Positions 12,501 to 21,944 of a stretch of 64,000 bases of DNA are shown piece by piece; positions within the stretch are counted from its first letter, which is position 1; each line of letters starts with the position of its first letter. The DNA comes from Drosophila persimilis. Its lineage: Eukaryota; Arthropoda; Insecta; Diptera; Drosophilidae. A model generated the notes under the pieces. That model was not told where the DNA came from. It saw only the letters and a list, made by a program, of their open reading frames with translations, and searched no databases. A program made the translations under genes and the position numbers. The stretch lies in the NCBI RefSeq assembly GCF_003286085.1, contig NW_020825600.1:1-64000 (forward strand), given 5' to 3'.

Positions 12501-13907
12501 ATCCCATACGAGTCTTAATTTGCCTTTGTTCGGGTTCTTAGTCACGAATACGGGCAGATAACAGGAGCGTTTGCCTTCGACCATTTCATCTTTTTCCAGT
12601 TTTCGGACGTAGCCGATGTCTTCGTACCTCTTAATCTGTTCGTTTACGAACTCTCGTAGCACCTTATCGCGTGTCATACGAGATTCTAGGCACCGAAGTC
12701 GTCGCATTGCCATCTCTCTGGAGGAAGGAAGTTCCACGTTGTCGTACCGCCAGAGGAGTCCTGTCTCCCATCTCTTCATTTCGCTGCTAAACCTCGTGGA
12801 ATTTTCCAGTATTGTTTTTGCTCTTTCGTCCTCTTTGGACCTGAGTGTGCTCTTCGCCATGTTTATGCCAACCGCGTCTAATGAGAAACTCTCTTTTACA
12901 AGAGTGTCCAGCTGTGGGTGTTTATTACATTCGCATACGTGCATTACCCGCGGACTCGCTGGCCCGTCGCCCTTTCTGCGGACATAAACAGACCACCCCA
13001 ACCTGGACTTGGCGGCGATAAATTCGGAATTCTCGCGTTCTTTGACGGTCAGTGGCACTCCAAGTTTCACGTTGTCCAATCCGATGATCAATGACGCTCT
13101 CACGTCCTTGTAGCTGAGTATCGGTAGCTTTTCCAGGTGCGAATGGGATTTTAGGATTGAGTCGTCCAGCGTCTGCTTCGGCAGATCCAGGTTTTTTACT
13201 GTTCTCACGTTTTGAAGCGTGAATCTGCGAGCCACATTGTCCCTTGGAGAGATCGCTAGGCTTATCCATTTGGATTGAGATTCTCTCTGCGTGATGTCTC
13301 CAGTCCAGCGTAGGCATAGCTCGTCCGAGGGGCCATCGATACCTAGTTTTTCCGTTATCTCCGTCTCGATTAGGGTACAGGCGGATCCTTCGTCTATCAG
13401 TGCGAACACTTGCATTTGGCCGTTCGGTCCATACAATGTTAAGGGGACGTATCTAAACAACGCAGCTTCGTTCTGCATCGTGTGCAGTACCGTAGTGCTT
13501 TCCTTCGGCCTATTCTCTACCGTAGAGCTTTGCTGGTTACAGTTGTGGAGGAGGAAATGGTGCTTTCTCGAGCATCCGTCGACGGAACATACTCTTGTTG
13601 ACTTACAGTGCCTTATAAAGTGTTTGCCAAGGCACCTCCAGCATAGCTTATTTTCTCTGACGAAGTTCCATCTACCTGGCCCTTCTAGCTCCAGGAACTG
13701 CTTACAGTCCTCCAATTTGTGGGCCCCATTGCACCTACGGCAGGGCGGTTGTGCGCTGCTATCATTGTGCACCATAAGCCGGATTCTTGGGTTCTTCTCC
13801 TTCGTGCAGACTTCTTTCTCGTGCTTGCGCACGATGCGACTCGGAATAGCCAATCGTCGAAAACAGCGATATTTACCCTCGGAAGTCCAGCGCTTTGTCT
13901 GGCCCAA
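9456..13907 (-). CDS. BEL/Pao pol polyprotein (protease, RT, RNase H, integrase)
   Basis: This open frame of about 1,480 codons has the domain order of BEL/Pao elements. It opens with Cys/His zinc fingers (CRRCNGAHKLEDC, CWRCLGKHFIRHC). Next come the retropepsin-like domain with ALIDEGSACTLIE, where the usual DSGS reads DEGS, and an RT with the catalytic TFVDDWLQS. The A17-type region (FDPLGLLGFY) and an RNase H segment (FTDAS, WTDSKN) follow, then the H2C2 finger. The integrase core has all three acidic residues in TGIDYFGP, IVSDNGTNF and GGAWERM, followed by a DUF5641-like C-terminus. The first codon is not an authentic start, because the frame overlaps gag by 223 bp and would be reached by a -1 shift. 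It runs ~70 nt into the 3' LTR. No internal stop is seen, so the protein may be functional. Confidence 0.9.
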   Translation of the reverse strand: MGQTKRWTSEGKYRCFRRLAIPSRIVRKHEKEVCTKEKNPRIRLMVHNDSSAQPPCRRCNGAHKLEDCKQFLELEGPGRWNFVRENKLCWRCLGKHFIRHCKSTRVCSVDGCSRKHHFLLHNCNQQSSTVENRPKESTTVLHTMQNEAALFRYVPLTLYGPNGQMQVFALIDEGSACTLIETEITEKLGIDGPSDELCLRWTGDITQRESQSKWISLAISPRDNVARRFTLQNVRTVKNLDLPKQTLDDSILKSHSHLEKLPILSYKDVRASLIIGLDNVKLGVPLTVKERENSEFIAAKSRLGWSVYVRRKGDGPASPRVMHVCECNKHPQLDTLVKESFSLDAVGINMAKSTLRSKEDERAKTILENSTRFSSEMKRWETGLLWRYDNVELPSSREMAMRRLRCLESRMTRDKVLREFVNEQIKRYEDIGYVRKLEKDEMVEGKRSCYLPVFVTKNPNKGKLRLVWDAAAKVEGIALNSMLLKGPDQLPSLVGVISRFREKSIGICGDIREMFHQVRIRSEDQSSQQFLWRYGDTSREPDRYVMSVMTFGASCSPAAATYVRDRNAERFILRNTFVDDWLQSCDSEDEMVSLALAVRNIHKEGGFEMRGWISNSSTVMRALSGDGDPQERPIEMTDSTRRERVLGMWWHPRNDYFTFVNKFPNDIYDEAKTVTKRSILRTVMTIFDPLGLLGFYIIQAKIILQDVWRSAVGWDEQVEESERQRWMIWARQLQNIEELRVPRYLGLTKETSNIQLHIFTDASINAFAAVAYIRIEQRGEVRCTLLASKTRVAPLKPISIPRMELMAAILGLRLAKLITQELSVEVKRRVFWTDSKNVLYWICSDARKYHQFVALRIGEILETSDISEWKWVPSALNVADDGTKWTKESSFQPEARWFSGPPFLFDEEEHWPTTQLNSSNLERIHVHEWTDTPKPPSKLSSIIPNVCRFSKWEKFTGALRCVMRFLDKIRKRDFASEEANLAAHFRNMEDVNIVIYRMVQEEAYSEEMALLRQGRIVSKKSSIYKLSPYLDETGVLRIRGRIDKSIGITRNLKRPVILPGGHNVTNLLIDYFHRRFQHQLTEIVVNEMRQLYHIPGLRARVRAVAKTFQRCRNKRALPEAPEMGSLPPERLAINELPFTNTGIDYFGPLEVNVGRRREKRWGVLFTCLTVRAVHIELANSLSTDAFMLTLEMFVARRGVPKRIVSDNGTNFRGASRLLREEIERILPNELETKYPQIEWSFIPPGAPHMGGAWERMIISVKSILAEILEETHVQEPVLRTALAKIENMLNSRPLTYVPLECPEADVLTPNHFLRAETSSMAAKSDGSAIGAMLGKSFRIAGQIVDSFRKRWLKEYLPCLTTRTKWHGPPTNPIQLGDVVVLADETSPKVQWRKGVIMDLRVAKDGIARSAMIRTASGLLTRPIVKLAKLDVRTTNPLMDQGLTRSLANITTSDEVCEGGNVTAETAAAALNITAPNSPEYHCA

Positions 13908-15085
13908 TCCAGTTTCAAGTCGAATGGGAGTTTCTCCACAAGGTCGCGAAGTAACATTGGGTCGTTCAGATAGGCGGACAGTCCTATCGCGTCAACAGTA
14001 GCGCGATAATTTTGCACCGACAGCGCCAGGCGCACTAAGCTTTCGATGCTGCTCGATTTCACGGACGGCTCCATTCTTAGCTTCGTCTGCAGGGTGTGAT
14101 ATATGGCCTCTGGTCGGCCGTATAGCATTCGAAGAGTTTCGATGGCTAGTCGGACTGTGGCGGGCATCATTAATTTTCCTCGTACTGCTTCCAAAGCAGC
14201 ACCTTTCAGGCACCTTTGCAGCCTCATGAGATTCTCTTGATCGCTGAGTCCGCAGCGTTCTGTAGATTGCTCGAAGTTTACTATGAACATGGGCCATTCC
14301 TCGGGGTTTCCATAAAAGCATGGTAGATCCTTGTTGATGACTTGTCTTGCGGCTATCTGGGATGCTGTCAAGCATCTCTCCGCCCCCGCTGGCGCGACCG
14401 CTTGATTACTCCCGTACGCGTACGGGTCCGAAATATTTCGACTCGTACTTGGGTAATACTGTGCAGTCGGGGCGCGAATGAAGGGGTTTTGCCCATGCAG
14501 GTTGGTACCCAGCGCCGGTGCGGCCATTGGATGCCACATGGCGCCGACTGGCATTGTCTCGTTCGGATTCAGCCCAGTAGGCATTCCAGTCCGCGTGGCT
14601 TCCGTGGGTCCTGACATGTGGACTCCGGTCCAGTTGGGAACTGCTCTGTCCCAGCCTCCGTTGATTACCGTGGAGCTCATGAGGCCTCCTGCTTGAGGCA
14701 GTCTGGAATGCGTCGGGATGGAGCGCATTCCCTCGAAGGCCGTGGCGTACGTCGGCCTTCCTAATGCATCCGCTCTCTGCTGAGCGAACGTTTCCCAGCT
14801 ATCTAAAAGGCTCGTTCTTGGTGAGAAGGCTTGATCCACCCCTCCTCCTTGGTTGGTATGCTCTGGTGCTTGATGGCTCGTTGGGGCTGTGGTGGACACG
14901 TTAGGTGTGGCCGTTGTTGCCGCCGAGATCACATCTATATATGTATCCCTAACGCGATGAGTTTCCCTTGCACCTCCCTCAGTCTCAGAACACGCACCAA
15001 GCATCTTTTCTGGCACATTTATTTCTCCTAATCCACACGGGGTCTCACCGCCAGATTCCGACTGCTGACCTTTGACGCCGTCCAT
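13685..15085 (-). CDS. BEL/Pao gag
   Basis: This 466-codon frame starts at the ATG MDGVKGQQSESGG, the first in the transcript after the 5' LTR and ~226-nt leader. It has a long disordered Pro/Thr-rich N-terminus. The DUF1759-type gag domain follows at about residues 235-390 (LPCFYGNPEEWPMF, LQRCLKGAALEAVRG, LYGRPEAIYHTL), ending in an Arg/Lys-rich tail. Family gags form the capsid particle. Its 3' end overlaps the pol frame over 13685-13907. Most BEL elements I know use one continuous frame, so this is either a programmed -1 shift or a single indel near 13800. Confidence 0.85.
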   Translation of the reverse strand: MDGVKGQQSESGGETPCGLGEINVPEKMLGACSETEGGARETHRVRDTYIDVISAATTATPNVSTTAPTSHQAPEHTNQGGGVDQAFSPRTSLLDSWETFAQQRADALGRPTYATAFEGMRSIPTHSRLPQAGGLMSSTVINGGWDRAVPNWTGVHMSGPTEATRTGMPTGLNPNETMPVGAMWHPMAAPALGTNLHGQNPFIRAPTAQYYPSTSRNISDPYAYGSNQAVAPAGAERCLTASQIAARQVINKDLPCFYGNPEEWPMFIVNFEQSTERCGLSDQENLMRLQRCLKGAALEAVRGKLMMPATVRLAIETLRMLYGRPEAIYHTLQTKLRMEPSVKSSSIESLVRLALSVQNYRATVDAIGLSAYLNDPMLLRDLVEKLPFDLKLDWARQSAGLPRVNIAVFDDWLFRVASCASTRKKSARRRRTQESGLWCTMIAAHNRPAVGAMGPTNWRTVSSSWS

Positions 15086-15311
15086 TTTACTCCGGTGTCT
15101 TTTTTGTACAGTCCTGGTTTGAGGTTATACACGAACCACGTGTCGCTCGAATGTAAGAGATTAGCCTTTCTGTCCAACTGTATGAGGATATCTCACCTGC
15201 AAAGTCGAATCCCTCGTGACGCAGCTGACTGCGTCGCACGTCGATCTTCTTTCTGTCGGTCGTAATTATTCGATTTGCTCTCCGTTGCGCAGGAAAAGTT
15301 TTTTAGAATAT

Positions 15312-15701
15312 TGCCGCACCGGGCAACGCCTCCAAATCTGGGGCCGTACGTTTGATAAGCCTCCCGTGTTCAATACGCCTCCCGTGGTTTTGTTCTTTAA
15401 ATCGGTTTTATTCATTTGTTTGTTTCACTTATTTATTCATTTACAATGTCGGGCGGGTGTTAAACTACGAGAGCTAGCGCTAAAAAACTTGTACCGCTTC
15501 AGTGCTTTTTCCGCTGCCTTTTGTTTTCGTTCTTCCTTCTTCCTGCCTTTATCTGCCGTTCGCCCTAATTAACCCTTTGCTCAGCGCTGTTAATGTTTGT
15601 GCTGTTAACGCAGTGATGTTCAGGGCTGTTAGGCGCAGTGATATTCAGGACTGTTAGGCGCAGTGATATTTAGAACTGCCGCTGCGGTTTCTGCCGTAGC
15701 A
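15312..15701 (-). repeat. BEL element 5' LTR
   Basis: This 390-bp partner of 9139-9528 starts TGCTACGG on the coding strand, against TGTTACGG in the 3' LTR. The other differences I see are C/T in TTTTCGTTC, G/A in GTGATGTTC and A/G in AGAACTG. The sequence just inside it (plus strand 15285-15311) should hold the primer binding site, but I could not assign a tRNA. Confidence 0.88.
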
Positions 15702-15726
15702 CCAAGGAAAAGATTGTAACTTTCAG

Positions 15727-16162
15727 ATGCCAATGGTCTCTATTAGTAAAAAGCAAAAAAGAGCTGATAAAGTCTCAAAAACAATTCAAAAGACTACACA
15801 CCCAGCTATTCCAAAAAATCACCCATTCAAGGGCCGCCAAAATTTTACACGTGTTACTACCCCTTCAGTAGCACTTCTAAATAATCGCTATGCAGCGCTA
15901 TCTGAAGAAGCTGAATCTGTCATGGAACTGGACGAAGAAGAGCAACATGGTCTAGTAGCAAACGAAGCTAGCAATGAGCAGCAGCCAAGCATAGTGCTTA
16001 AGCCTCCAGCTATTTGCGTGCCGCAAGTGAATAAAATGGACAAACTCGAAGACGCCCTCAACTCTGTAATTCCAGCTGATGAGTATGACATTCGCACATC
16101 CAGATTTGGAGTTTCGCGTATATATGCAAAAAATTCCCAAGCTTTTCGAACAGTTATTGATA
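15727..16162 (+). pseudogene. LINE ORF1 (gag), N-terminal part
   Basis: The frame starts MPMVSISKKQKRADK at 15727 and runs 145 codons of basic then acidic, disordered sequence (NNRYAALSEEAESVMELDEEEQ) before the Tc1 insertion at 16163. Beyond that point the displayed frame is transposon sequence. The codon phase at the break matches that at 22131, so the two halves were one gene before insertion. Confidence 0.8.
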
Positions 16163-16373
16163 CAGTATGTCTATTAATTGTTTGCAAAATGAAAAAAGTC
16201 ACGCAAGTTCAACTTAAACATAATTATTTTTTGGAAAGGGACTTGTTTTCATGTTCAGTCATATACAATGGTTTTCTTTAGTGTATTCTTAACAAAATAG
16301 GTAACAAAAGAAAATGAAAAAGAAACAAAAACATAAACAATTCATAAAAACAAAAAAAAAACAGCAAATATCG

Positions 16374-16399
16374 TGTGTCTATTAAATCTTTGCAAAATG
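16374..16399 (+). repeat. Tc1 inner direct repeat, left
   Basis: TGTGTCTATTAAATCTTTGC here is a diverged copy of the outer terminal repeat, about 210 bp inside it and in the same orientation. Inner repeats of this type bind transposase in IR/DR elements. Confidence 0.65.
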
Positions 16400-16451
16400 C
16401 AAACAGTAATTTTAAAAAATGTATATCTTTAAAGGATGCAGCTCTATTTGG

Positions 16452-17384
16452 CTAATATTTTGTGTGTCCTCCATTAGCATCCAATACTCCTCTGAGACGT
16501 CGCGACATCGATGATATTAGGACATTTATGTCGTAATATTCGGGTATTTTTAGCCACTCCTCGTTTATACACTGAATCAAATTACTTTTTGAGGTGGGGC
16601 GTCGTTTGGCCACCCTTTTCTTTAACAAGGCCCACAAATTCTCAATAGGATTAAGATCCGGACTCTGGGGGGGCGTGTCAATGACTTTGTTGCAATTGTA
16701 AAGGAGCCAAGTGCGGCAAAGGAATGATTTGTGCTTTGGATCATTGTCCTGGTACAGCTTGTATTTAAGTTTGCTGGTGTTCTGTGGATCAACGAAGCCA
16801 AAATTCTGCGCACTTTTTGTCAATTCATTCCTTAAAATGTCCAAATAAAATTCCTTTGTCATAATGTCATTGAAAATGCGCAGCTCTCCAACACTGAAAG
16901 CTTGCCAAATTTCACAGTGGGCACAATGTTCTTCGACTGGAGGGCTGTATTCGGCTTACGCCAAACTTTTCCAGGCCCATCATTATAATACAGCATGATC
17001 TTGGTTTCGTCACAAAAAATCACGTCGTTCCAGTACTCAGGAGGCTTGTCAACATTAAATATCGCAAAGTTTAAACGTTTTTCAATATTAGCTGTGGACA
17101 GCAACGGCTTCTTCCTTGCCACGTGTGAGGAATATCTGTGGACATTTAAAACTTTTCGCACAGTCTCGAGAGTCTCAAGTCTCGAGTCGGCGAGAAAGCT
17201 TTTTTGGTCTGCCGGTAGAGCTCTGCAATTCCAGCCTATTTTCTTTTTCTGCACGTTTAATAATATTATAGACTGTTCTCAACTTAATATTGAACATATT
17301 GGCCAACTCTTTAGCTGTCTTTCCTTTGCCATAATTAAAATAAACCAATTGTATCAGATTATCTTCAGTTCGCTTACCGGGCAT
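16452..17384 (-). pseudogene. Tc1-type transposase (DD34E), broken in three frames
   Basis: The protein starts MPGKRTEDNLIQLV at 17384 with a paired-like helix-turn-helix (TAKELANMFNIKLRTVYNII). A GRPKK linker follows. The catalytic domain carries the first Asp in IFCDETK, the second in DNDPKHK and the Glu in PIENLWALLKK, so the triad is readable. The frame shifts near 17180. A second break near 16900 loses part of the strand that normally follows the first Asp. The product would bind the terminal repeats and cut and paste at TA, but this copy cannot make one continuous protein. Confidence 0.88.
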
Positions 17385-17541
17385 TGCTAAAACTTCAAAT
17401 AACACAAGTAACTGAACTGAATTCAAGAAAATTTGTAAACGAATGACTGCAAAGAAGACTTAAGAAAAGCACGCGTCTGGTCGTTTTTGATTTTGATGTC
17501 CCGTTTGTTTTTCCTTCGTCTTCTTTCAATCAGTGTTTACA

Positions 17542-17563
17542 TATTGCAAAGAATTAATAGACA
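17542..17563 (-). repeat. Tc1 inner direct repeat, right
   Basis: ATTGCAAAGAATTAATAGACA is the mirror of the left inner repeat. The ~200 bp that should separate it from the outer right repeat is now interrupted by the Helentron block. Confidence 0.6.
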
Positions 17564-17587
17564 GAGGCATACATGCCGCTTTTTTGT

Positions 17588-18693
17588 TATACCCGATACT
17601 CAAAATGAGTATTGGGGTATATTAGATTTGTGGTAAAAGTGGATGTGTGTAACGTCCAGAAGGAATCGTTTCCGACCCTATAAAGTATATATATTCTTGA
17701 TCAGCATCAATAGCCGAGTCGATTGAGCCCTGTCTGTCTGTCCGTCCGTCCGTCTGTCCGTCTGTCCGTCCCCTTCAGCGCCTAATGCTCAAAGACTATA
17801 AGAGCTAGAGCAACGATGTTTTGGATCCAGACTTCTGTGATATGTCACTGCTACAAAAATATTTCAAAACTCTGCCCCGCCCACTTCCGCCCCAACAAAG
17901 GGCGAAAATCTGTGGCATCCACAATTTCGACGATACGAGAAAACTAAAAACGCAGAATCGTAGAAGATGACTATATCTTCTAGAGTGCAAAATCTGAACC
18001 AGATCGTATAATTATTACAGCCAGAATCACGAAAACAATTTCACTCTTTCTCGCTCTGTCTCACTCTAACACACAGGTTTCATGGTCGGTTTTGCCAATT
18101 GCAAAATATGAGTTCAAGGATCTCAGAACCTATAAAAGCCAGAGCAACCAAATTTGGTATCCACACTCCTGTGATATCGGACCTTGACCGTTTCCTGTCC
18201 AAATTTCGCCACACCCCCTTCCGCCCCCGCAAAGGGCGAAAATCTGAGGCAACCACAAATCTCAGAGACTATTAAGGCTAGAGTAACCAAATTTGGTGCA
18301 CACACTCCTTTAAGATGTCACTATAAAACGTATATCTCAGAATTTCGCCCCACCCCCATCCGCCCCCACAAAGGACGAAAATCTGTTGCATCCACAATAT
18401 TGCAGATTTGAGAAAACTAAAAACGCAGAATCATAGATAATAACCATATCTATTAGATTGCTGAATCTGGATCAGATCAGATCATTTTTATAGCCAAAAG
18501 GAACAAATCAATTTGCAGTGGCTACGCAGCGCCCGACGTCACGCTCAGACTGATTTTCTGTCTCTCTCGCACGCACTCTTTGTCGTGTCGTTAAATATTA
18601 GCGGCGTCTGCCGGAGGAGAGCCATACTGACTTAGTATCGGGTATAACCGTAGAGTTGCGGTGTCCGCAGCAACTCACAACGTTCCCCCTCGT
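17588..18693 (+). mobile_element. DINE-1/Helentron-like element H1
   Basis: The 1.1 kb element runs TATACCCGATACTC ... CCCCCTCGT. It has a 5' hairpin (ATACTCAAAATGAGTAT), a (GTCY)n tract at 17729-17771, subterminal inverted repeats (TATACCCGATACT and AGTATCGGGTATA) and a 3' stem-loop (GAGTTGC ... GCAACTC) about 20 bp from the end. These are the marks of non-autonomous Helentrons (DINE-1/HINE), which move without target duplication. It carries no gene. It sits in the right inverted-repeat arm of the Tc1 element. Confidence 0.85.
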
Positions 18694-19207
18694 TTTTTTT
18701 AAACTCTATCTAAATTGTTTGCCCTACTCATATATCTCTTTTTAATTATCTTATTATGTTTTACATACAATGTTAAAAGGAATTGTAAAACAGTGACAAT
18801 GGTTAAAATCAGAAGTAATAACCAGAGTGCATTGAGATCATCCCTGTGGTCTATTATTTTGACATTATTGACCACATTGGCCGTATTGTCTTTGGTCTGA
18901 CTATCGTCAGAACCGAACCAACCCATGGTGATGATTTTCTCTCAAAAATTGGTTTCTACAATGTTGGGGTTTTTATTTTTATTTTTTTTTTTTTTTTTAT
19001 TTGCTATTCATTTATTCTTTTCAATAATAAAAAAAATTACTAAAAATCTTTTTTTTTCTCATGGACACACATATCTATACACCCTTCCTTTTTTTTTTTT
19101 TACTCTTTAAAATTTCATCAATATAAATTTTTTTTTTTAATATATATTTGATCAAAATGAAGGAAGAAAAAAAATGTTAAGGGACATGTGATCGATTTAC
19201 AGGTTTT
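18694..19207 (-). other. spacer X between Helentrons H1 and H2
   Basis: This 514-bp, very T-rich (plus strand) sequence recurs as 20331-20813. The minus strand reads like an A-rich leader ending in a small ORF. The spacer is unrelated to Tc1 arm sequence and was therefore brought in with the Helentrons or inserted separately. Confidence 0.6.
18699..18926 (-). CDS. small N-myristoyl-type, single-helix membrane protein ORF
   Basis: The 75-codon ORF begins MGWFGSDDSQ. This matches the N-myristoylation pattern (Gly2, Ser6). One strongly hydrophobic helix follows at about residues 33-54 (ALWLLLLILTIVTVLQFLLTLY), then a basic tail (KHNKIIKKRYMSR). The ATG lies behind a long A-rich leader, and the stop is followed at once by an A run and the H1 end. 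Short MGWF-type membrane ORFs ahead of gag occur, as I recall, in some insect Ty3/gypsy elements; I could not check this. In the second spacer copy a 32-bp deletion breaks the frame. It could be a leftover of such an element. Confidence 0.45.
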   Translation of the reverse strand: MGWFGSDDSQTKDNTANVVNNVKIIDHRDDLNALWLLLLILTIVTVLQFLLTLYVKHNKIIKKRYMSRANNLDRV

Positions 19208-20330
19208 TATACCCGATACTCAAAATGAGTATATTAGATTTGTGGTAAAAGTGGATGTGTGTAACGTCCAGAAGGAATCGTTTCCGACCCCATAAAGTAT
19301 ATATATTCTTGATCAGCATCAATAGCCGAGTCGATTGAGCCATGTCTGTCTGTCCGTCCGTCCGTCTGTCCGTCTGTCCGTCCGTCCGTCTGTCCGTCTG
19401 TCCGTCCCCTTCAGCGCCTAATGCTCAAAGACTATAAGAGCTAGAGCAACGATGTTTTGGATCCAGACTTCTGTGATATGTCACTGCTCCAAAAATATTT
19501 CAAAACTTTGCCCCGCCCACTTCCGCCCCCACAAAGGGCGAAAATCTGTGGCATCCACAATTTCGACGATACGAGAAAACTAAAAATCGCAGAATCGTAG
19601 AAGATGACTATATCTTCTAGAGTGCAAAATCTGAACCAGATCGTATAATTATTACAGCCAGAATCACGAAAACAATTTCACTCTTTCTCGCTCTGTCTCA
19701 CTCTAACACACAGGTTTCATGGTCGGTTTTGCCAATTGCAAAATATGAGTTCAAGGATCTCAGAACCTATAAAAGCCAGAGCAACCAAATTTGGTATCCA
19801 CACTCCTGTGATATCGGACCTTGACCGTTTCCTGTCCAAATTTCGCCACACCCCCTTCCGACCCCGCAAAGGACGAAAATCTGAGGCAACCACAAATCTC
19901 AGAGACTATTAAGGCTAGAGTAACCAAATTTGGTGCACACACTCCTTTAAGATGTCACTATAAAACGTATATCTCAGAATTTCGCCCCACCCCCATCCGC
20001 CCCCACAAAGGACGAAAATCTGTTGCATCCACAATATTGCAGATTTGAGAAAACTAAAAACGCAGAATCATAGATAATAACCATATCTATTAGATTGCTG
20101 AATCTGGATCAGATCAGATCATTTTTATAGCCAAAAGGAACAAATCAATTTGCAGTGGCTACGCAGCGCCCGACGTCACGCTCAGACTGATTTTCTGTCT
20201 CTCTCGCACGCACTCTTTGTCGTGTCGTTAAATATTAGCGGCGTCTGCCGGAGGAGAGCCATACTGACTTAGTATCGGGTATAACCGTAGAGTTGCGGTG
20301 TCCGCAGCAACTCACAACGTTCCCCCTCGT
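19208..20330 (+). mobile_element. Helentron H2
   Basis: This is a full-length copy closely matching H1. It lacks the TTGGGG bases after the 5' hairpin and has a longer (GTCY)n tract (19344-19407). It is followed by the second X spacer. Confidence 0.85.
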
Positions 20331-20813
20331 TTTTTTTAAACTCTATCTAAATTGTTTGCCCTACTCATATATCTCTTTTTAATTATCTTATTATGTTTTA
20401 CATACAATGTTAAAAGGAATTGTAAAACAGAGTGCATTGAGATCATCCCTGTGGTCTATTATTTTGACATTATTGACCACATTGGCCGTATTGTCTTTGG
20501 TCTGACTATCGTCAGAACCGAACCAACCCATGGTGATGATTTTCTCTCAAAAATTGGTTTCTACAATGTTGGGGTTTTTATTTTTTTTTTTTTTTTTTTT
20601 TTTATTTGCTATTCATTTATTCTTTTCAATAATAAAAAAAATTACTAAAAATCTTTTTTTTTCTCATGGACACACATATCTATACACCCTTCCTTTTTTT
20701 TTTTTTTACTCTTTAAAATTTCATCAATATAAATTTTTTTTTTTTATATATATTTGATCAAAATGAAGGAAGAAAAAAAATGTTAAGGGACATGTGATCG
20801 ATTTACAGGTTTT
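20331..20813 (-). other. spacer X', second copy
   Basis: This copy of 18694-19207 lacks 32 bp just after AATTGTAAAACAG, which destroys the small membrane-protein ORF. Poly-T tracts differ in length from the first copy. Confidence 0.6.
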
Positions 20814-21944
20814 TATACCCGATACTCAAAATGAGTATTGGGGTATATTAGATTTGTGGTAAAAGTGGATGTGTGTAACGTCCAGAAGGAATCGTTTCCG
20901 ACCCCATAAAGTATATATATTCTTGATCAGCATCAATAGCCGAGTCGATTGAGCCATGTCTGTCTGTCCGTCCGTCCGTCTGTCCGTCTGTCCGTCCGTC
21001 CGTCTGTCCGTCTGTCCGTCCCCTTCAGCGCCTAATGCTCAAAGACTATAAGAGCTAGAGCAACGATGTTTTGGATCCAGACTTCTGTGATATGTCACTG
21101 CTCCAAAAATATTTCAAAACTTTGCCCCGCCCACTTCCGCCCCCACAAAGGGCGAAAATCTGTGGCATCCACAATTTCGACGATACGAGAAAACTAAAAA
21201 TCGCAGAATCGTAGAAGATGACTATATCTTCTAGAGTGCAAAATCTGAACCAGATCGTATAATTATTACAGCCAGAATCACGAAAACAATTTCACTCTTT
21301 CTCGCTCTGTCTCACTCTAACACACAGGTTTCATGGTCGGTTTTGCCAATTGCAAAATATGAGTTCAAGGATCTCAGAACCTATAAAAGCCAGAGCAACC
21401 AAATTTGGTATCCACACTCCTGTGATATCGGACCTTGACCGTTTCCTGTCCAAATTTCGCCACACCCCCTTCCGCCCCCGCAAAGGACGAAAATCTGAGG
21501 CAACCACAAATCTCAGAGACTATTAAGGCTAGAGTAACCAAATTTGGTGCACACACTCCTTTAAGATGTCACTATAAAACGTATATCTCAGAATTTCGCC
21601 CCACCCCCATCCGCCCCCACAAAGGACGAAAATCTGTTGCATCCACAATATTGCAGATTTGAGAAAACTAAAAACGCAGAATCATAGATAATAACCATAT
21701 CTATTAGATTGCTGAATCTGGATCAGATCAGATCATTTTTATAGCCAAAAGGAACAAATCAATTTGCAGTGGCTACGCAGCGCCCGACGTCACGCTCAGA
21801 CTGATTTTCTGTCTCTCTCGCACGCACTCTTTGTCGTGTCGTTAAATATTAGCGGCGTCTGCCGGAGGAGAGCCATACTGACTTAGTATCGGGTATAACC
21901 GTAGAGTTGCGGTGTCCGCAGCAACTCACAACGTTCCCCCTCGT
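20814..21944 (+). mobile_element. Helentron H3
   Basis: Full-length copy, nearly identical to H2 apart from small differences (for example GCCCCC for GACCCC in the mid-region). After its 3' end the Tc1 right arm resumes at 21945 and runs to the outer repeat. Confidence 0.85.

Larger units (their letters stand above)
9139..15701 (-). mobile_element. BEL/Pao LTR retrotransposon, nearly complete
   Basis: This 6.56 kb element is oriented on the minus strand, with 390-bp LTRs at 9139-9528 (3') and 15312-15701 (5'). I count about four differences between the LTRs, near 99% identity. The gag and pol frames are open. The polypurine tract lies at 9529-9538 (AAGGGGGGAA on the coding strand). Left flank (ATTAT) and right flank (CCAAG) do not match, so there is no visible 5-bp target duplication. 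The left side is env-like DNA and the right side is a LINE, so a rearrangement or ectopic LTR recombination may have occurred. Confidence 0.92.

Noticed and set aside
17588..21944. Recurring 60-75-codon frames in Helentrons (MCAPNLVTLALIVSEI and MTVSCPNFATPP types)
   Set aside because: They appear wherever a Helentron appears, on both strands, with substitutions that ignore codon position. They are shadows of the repeat.
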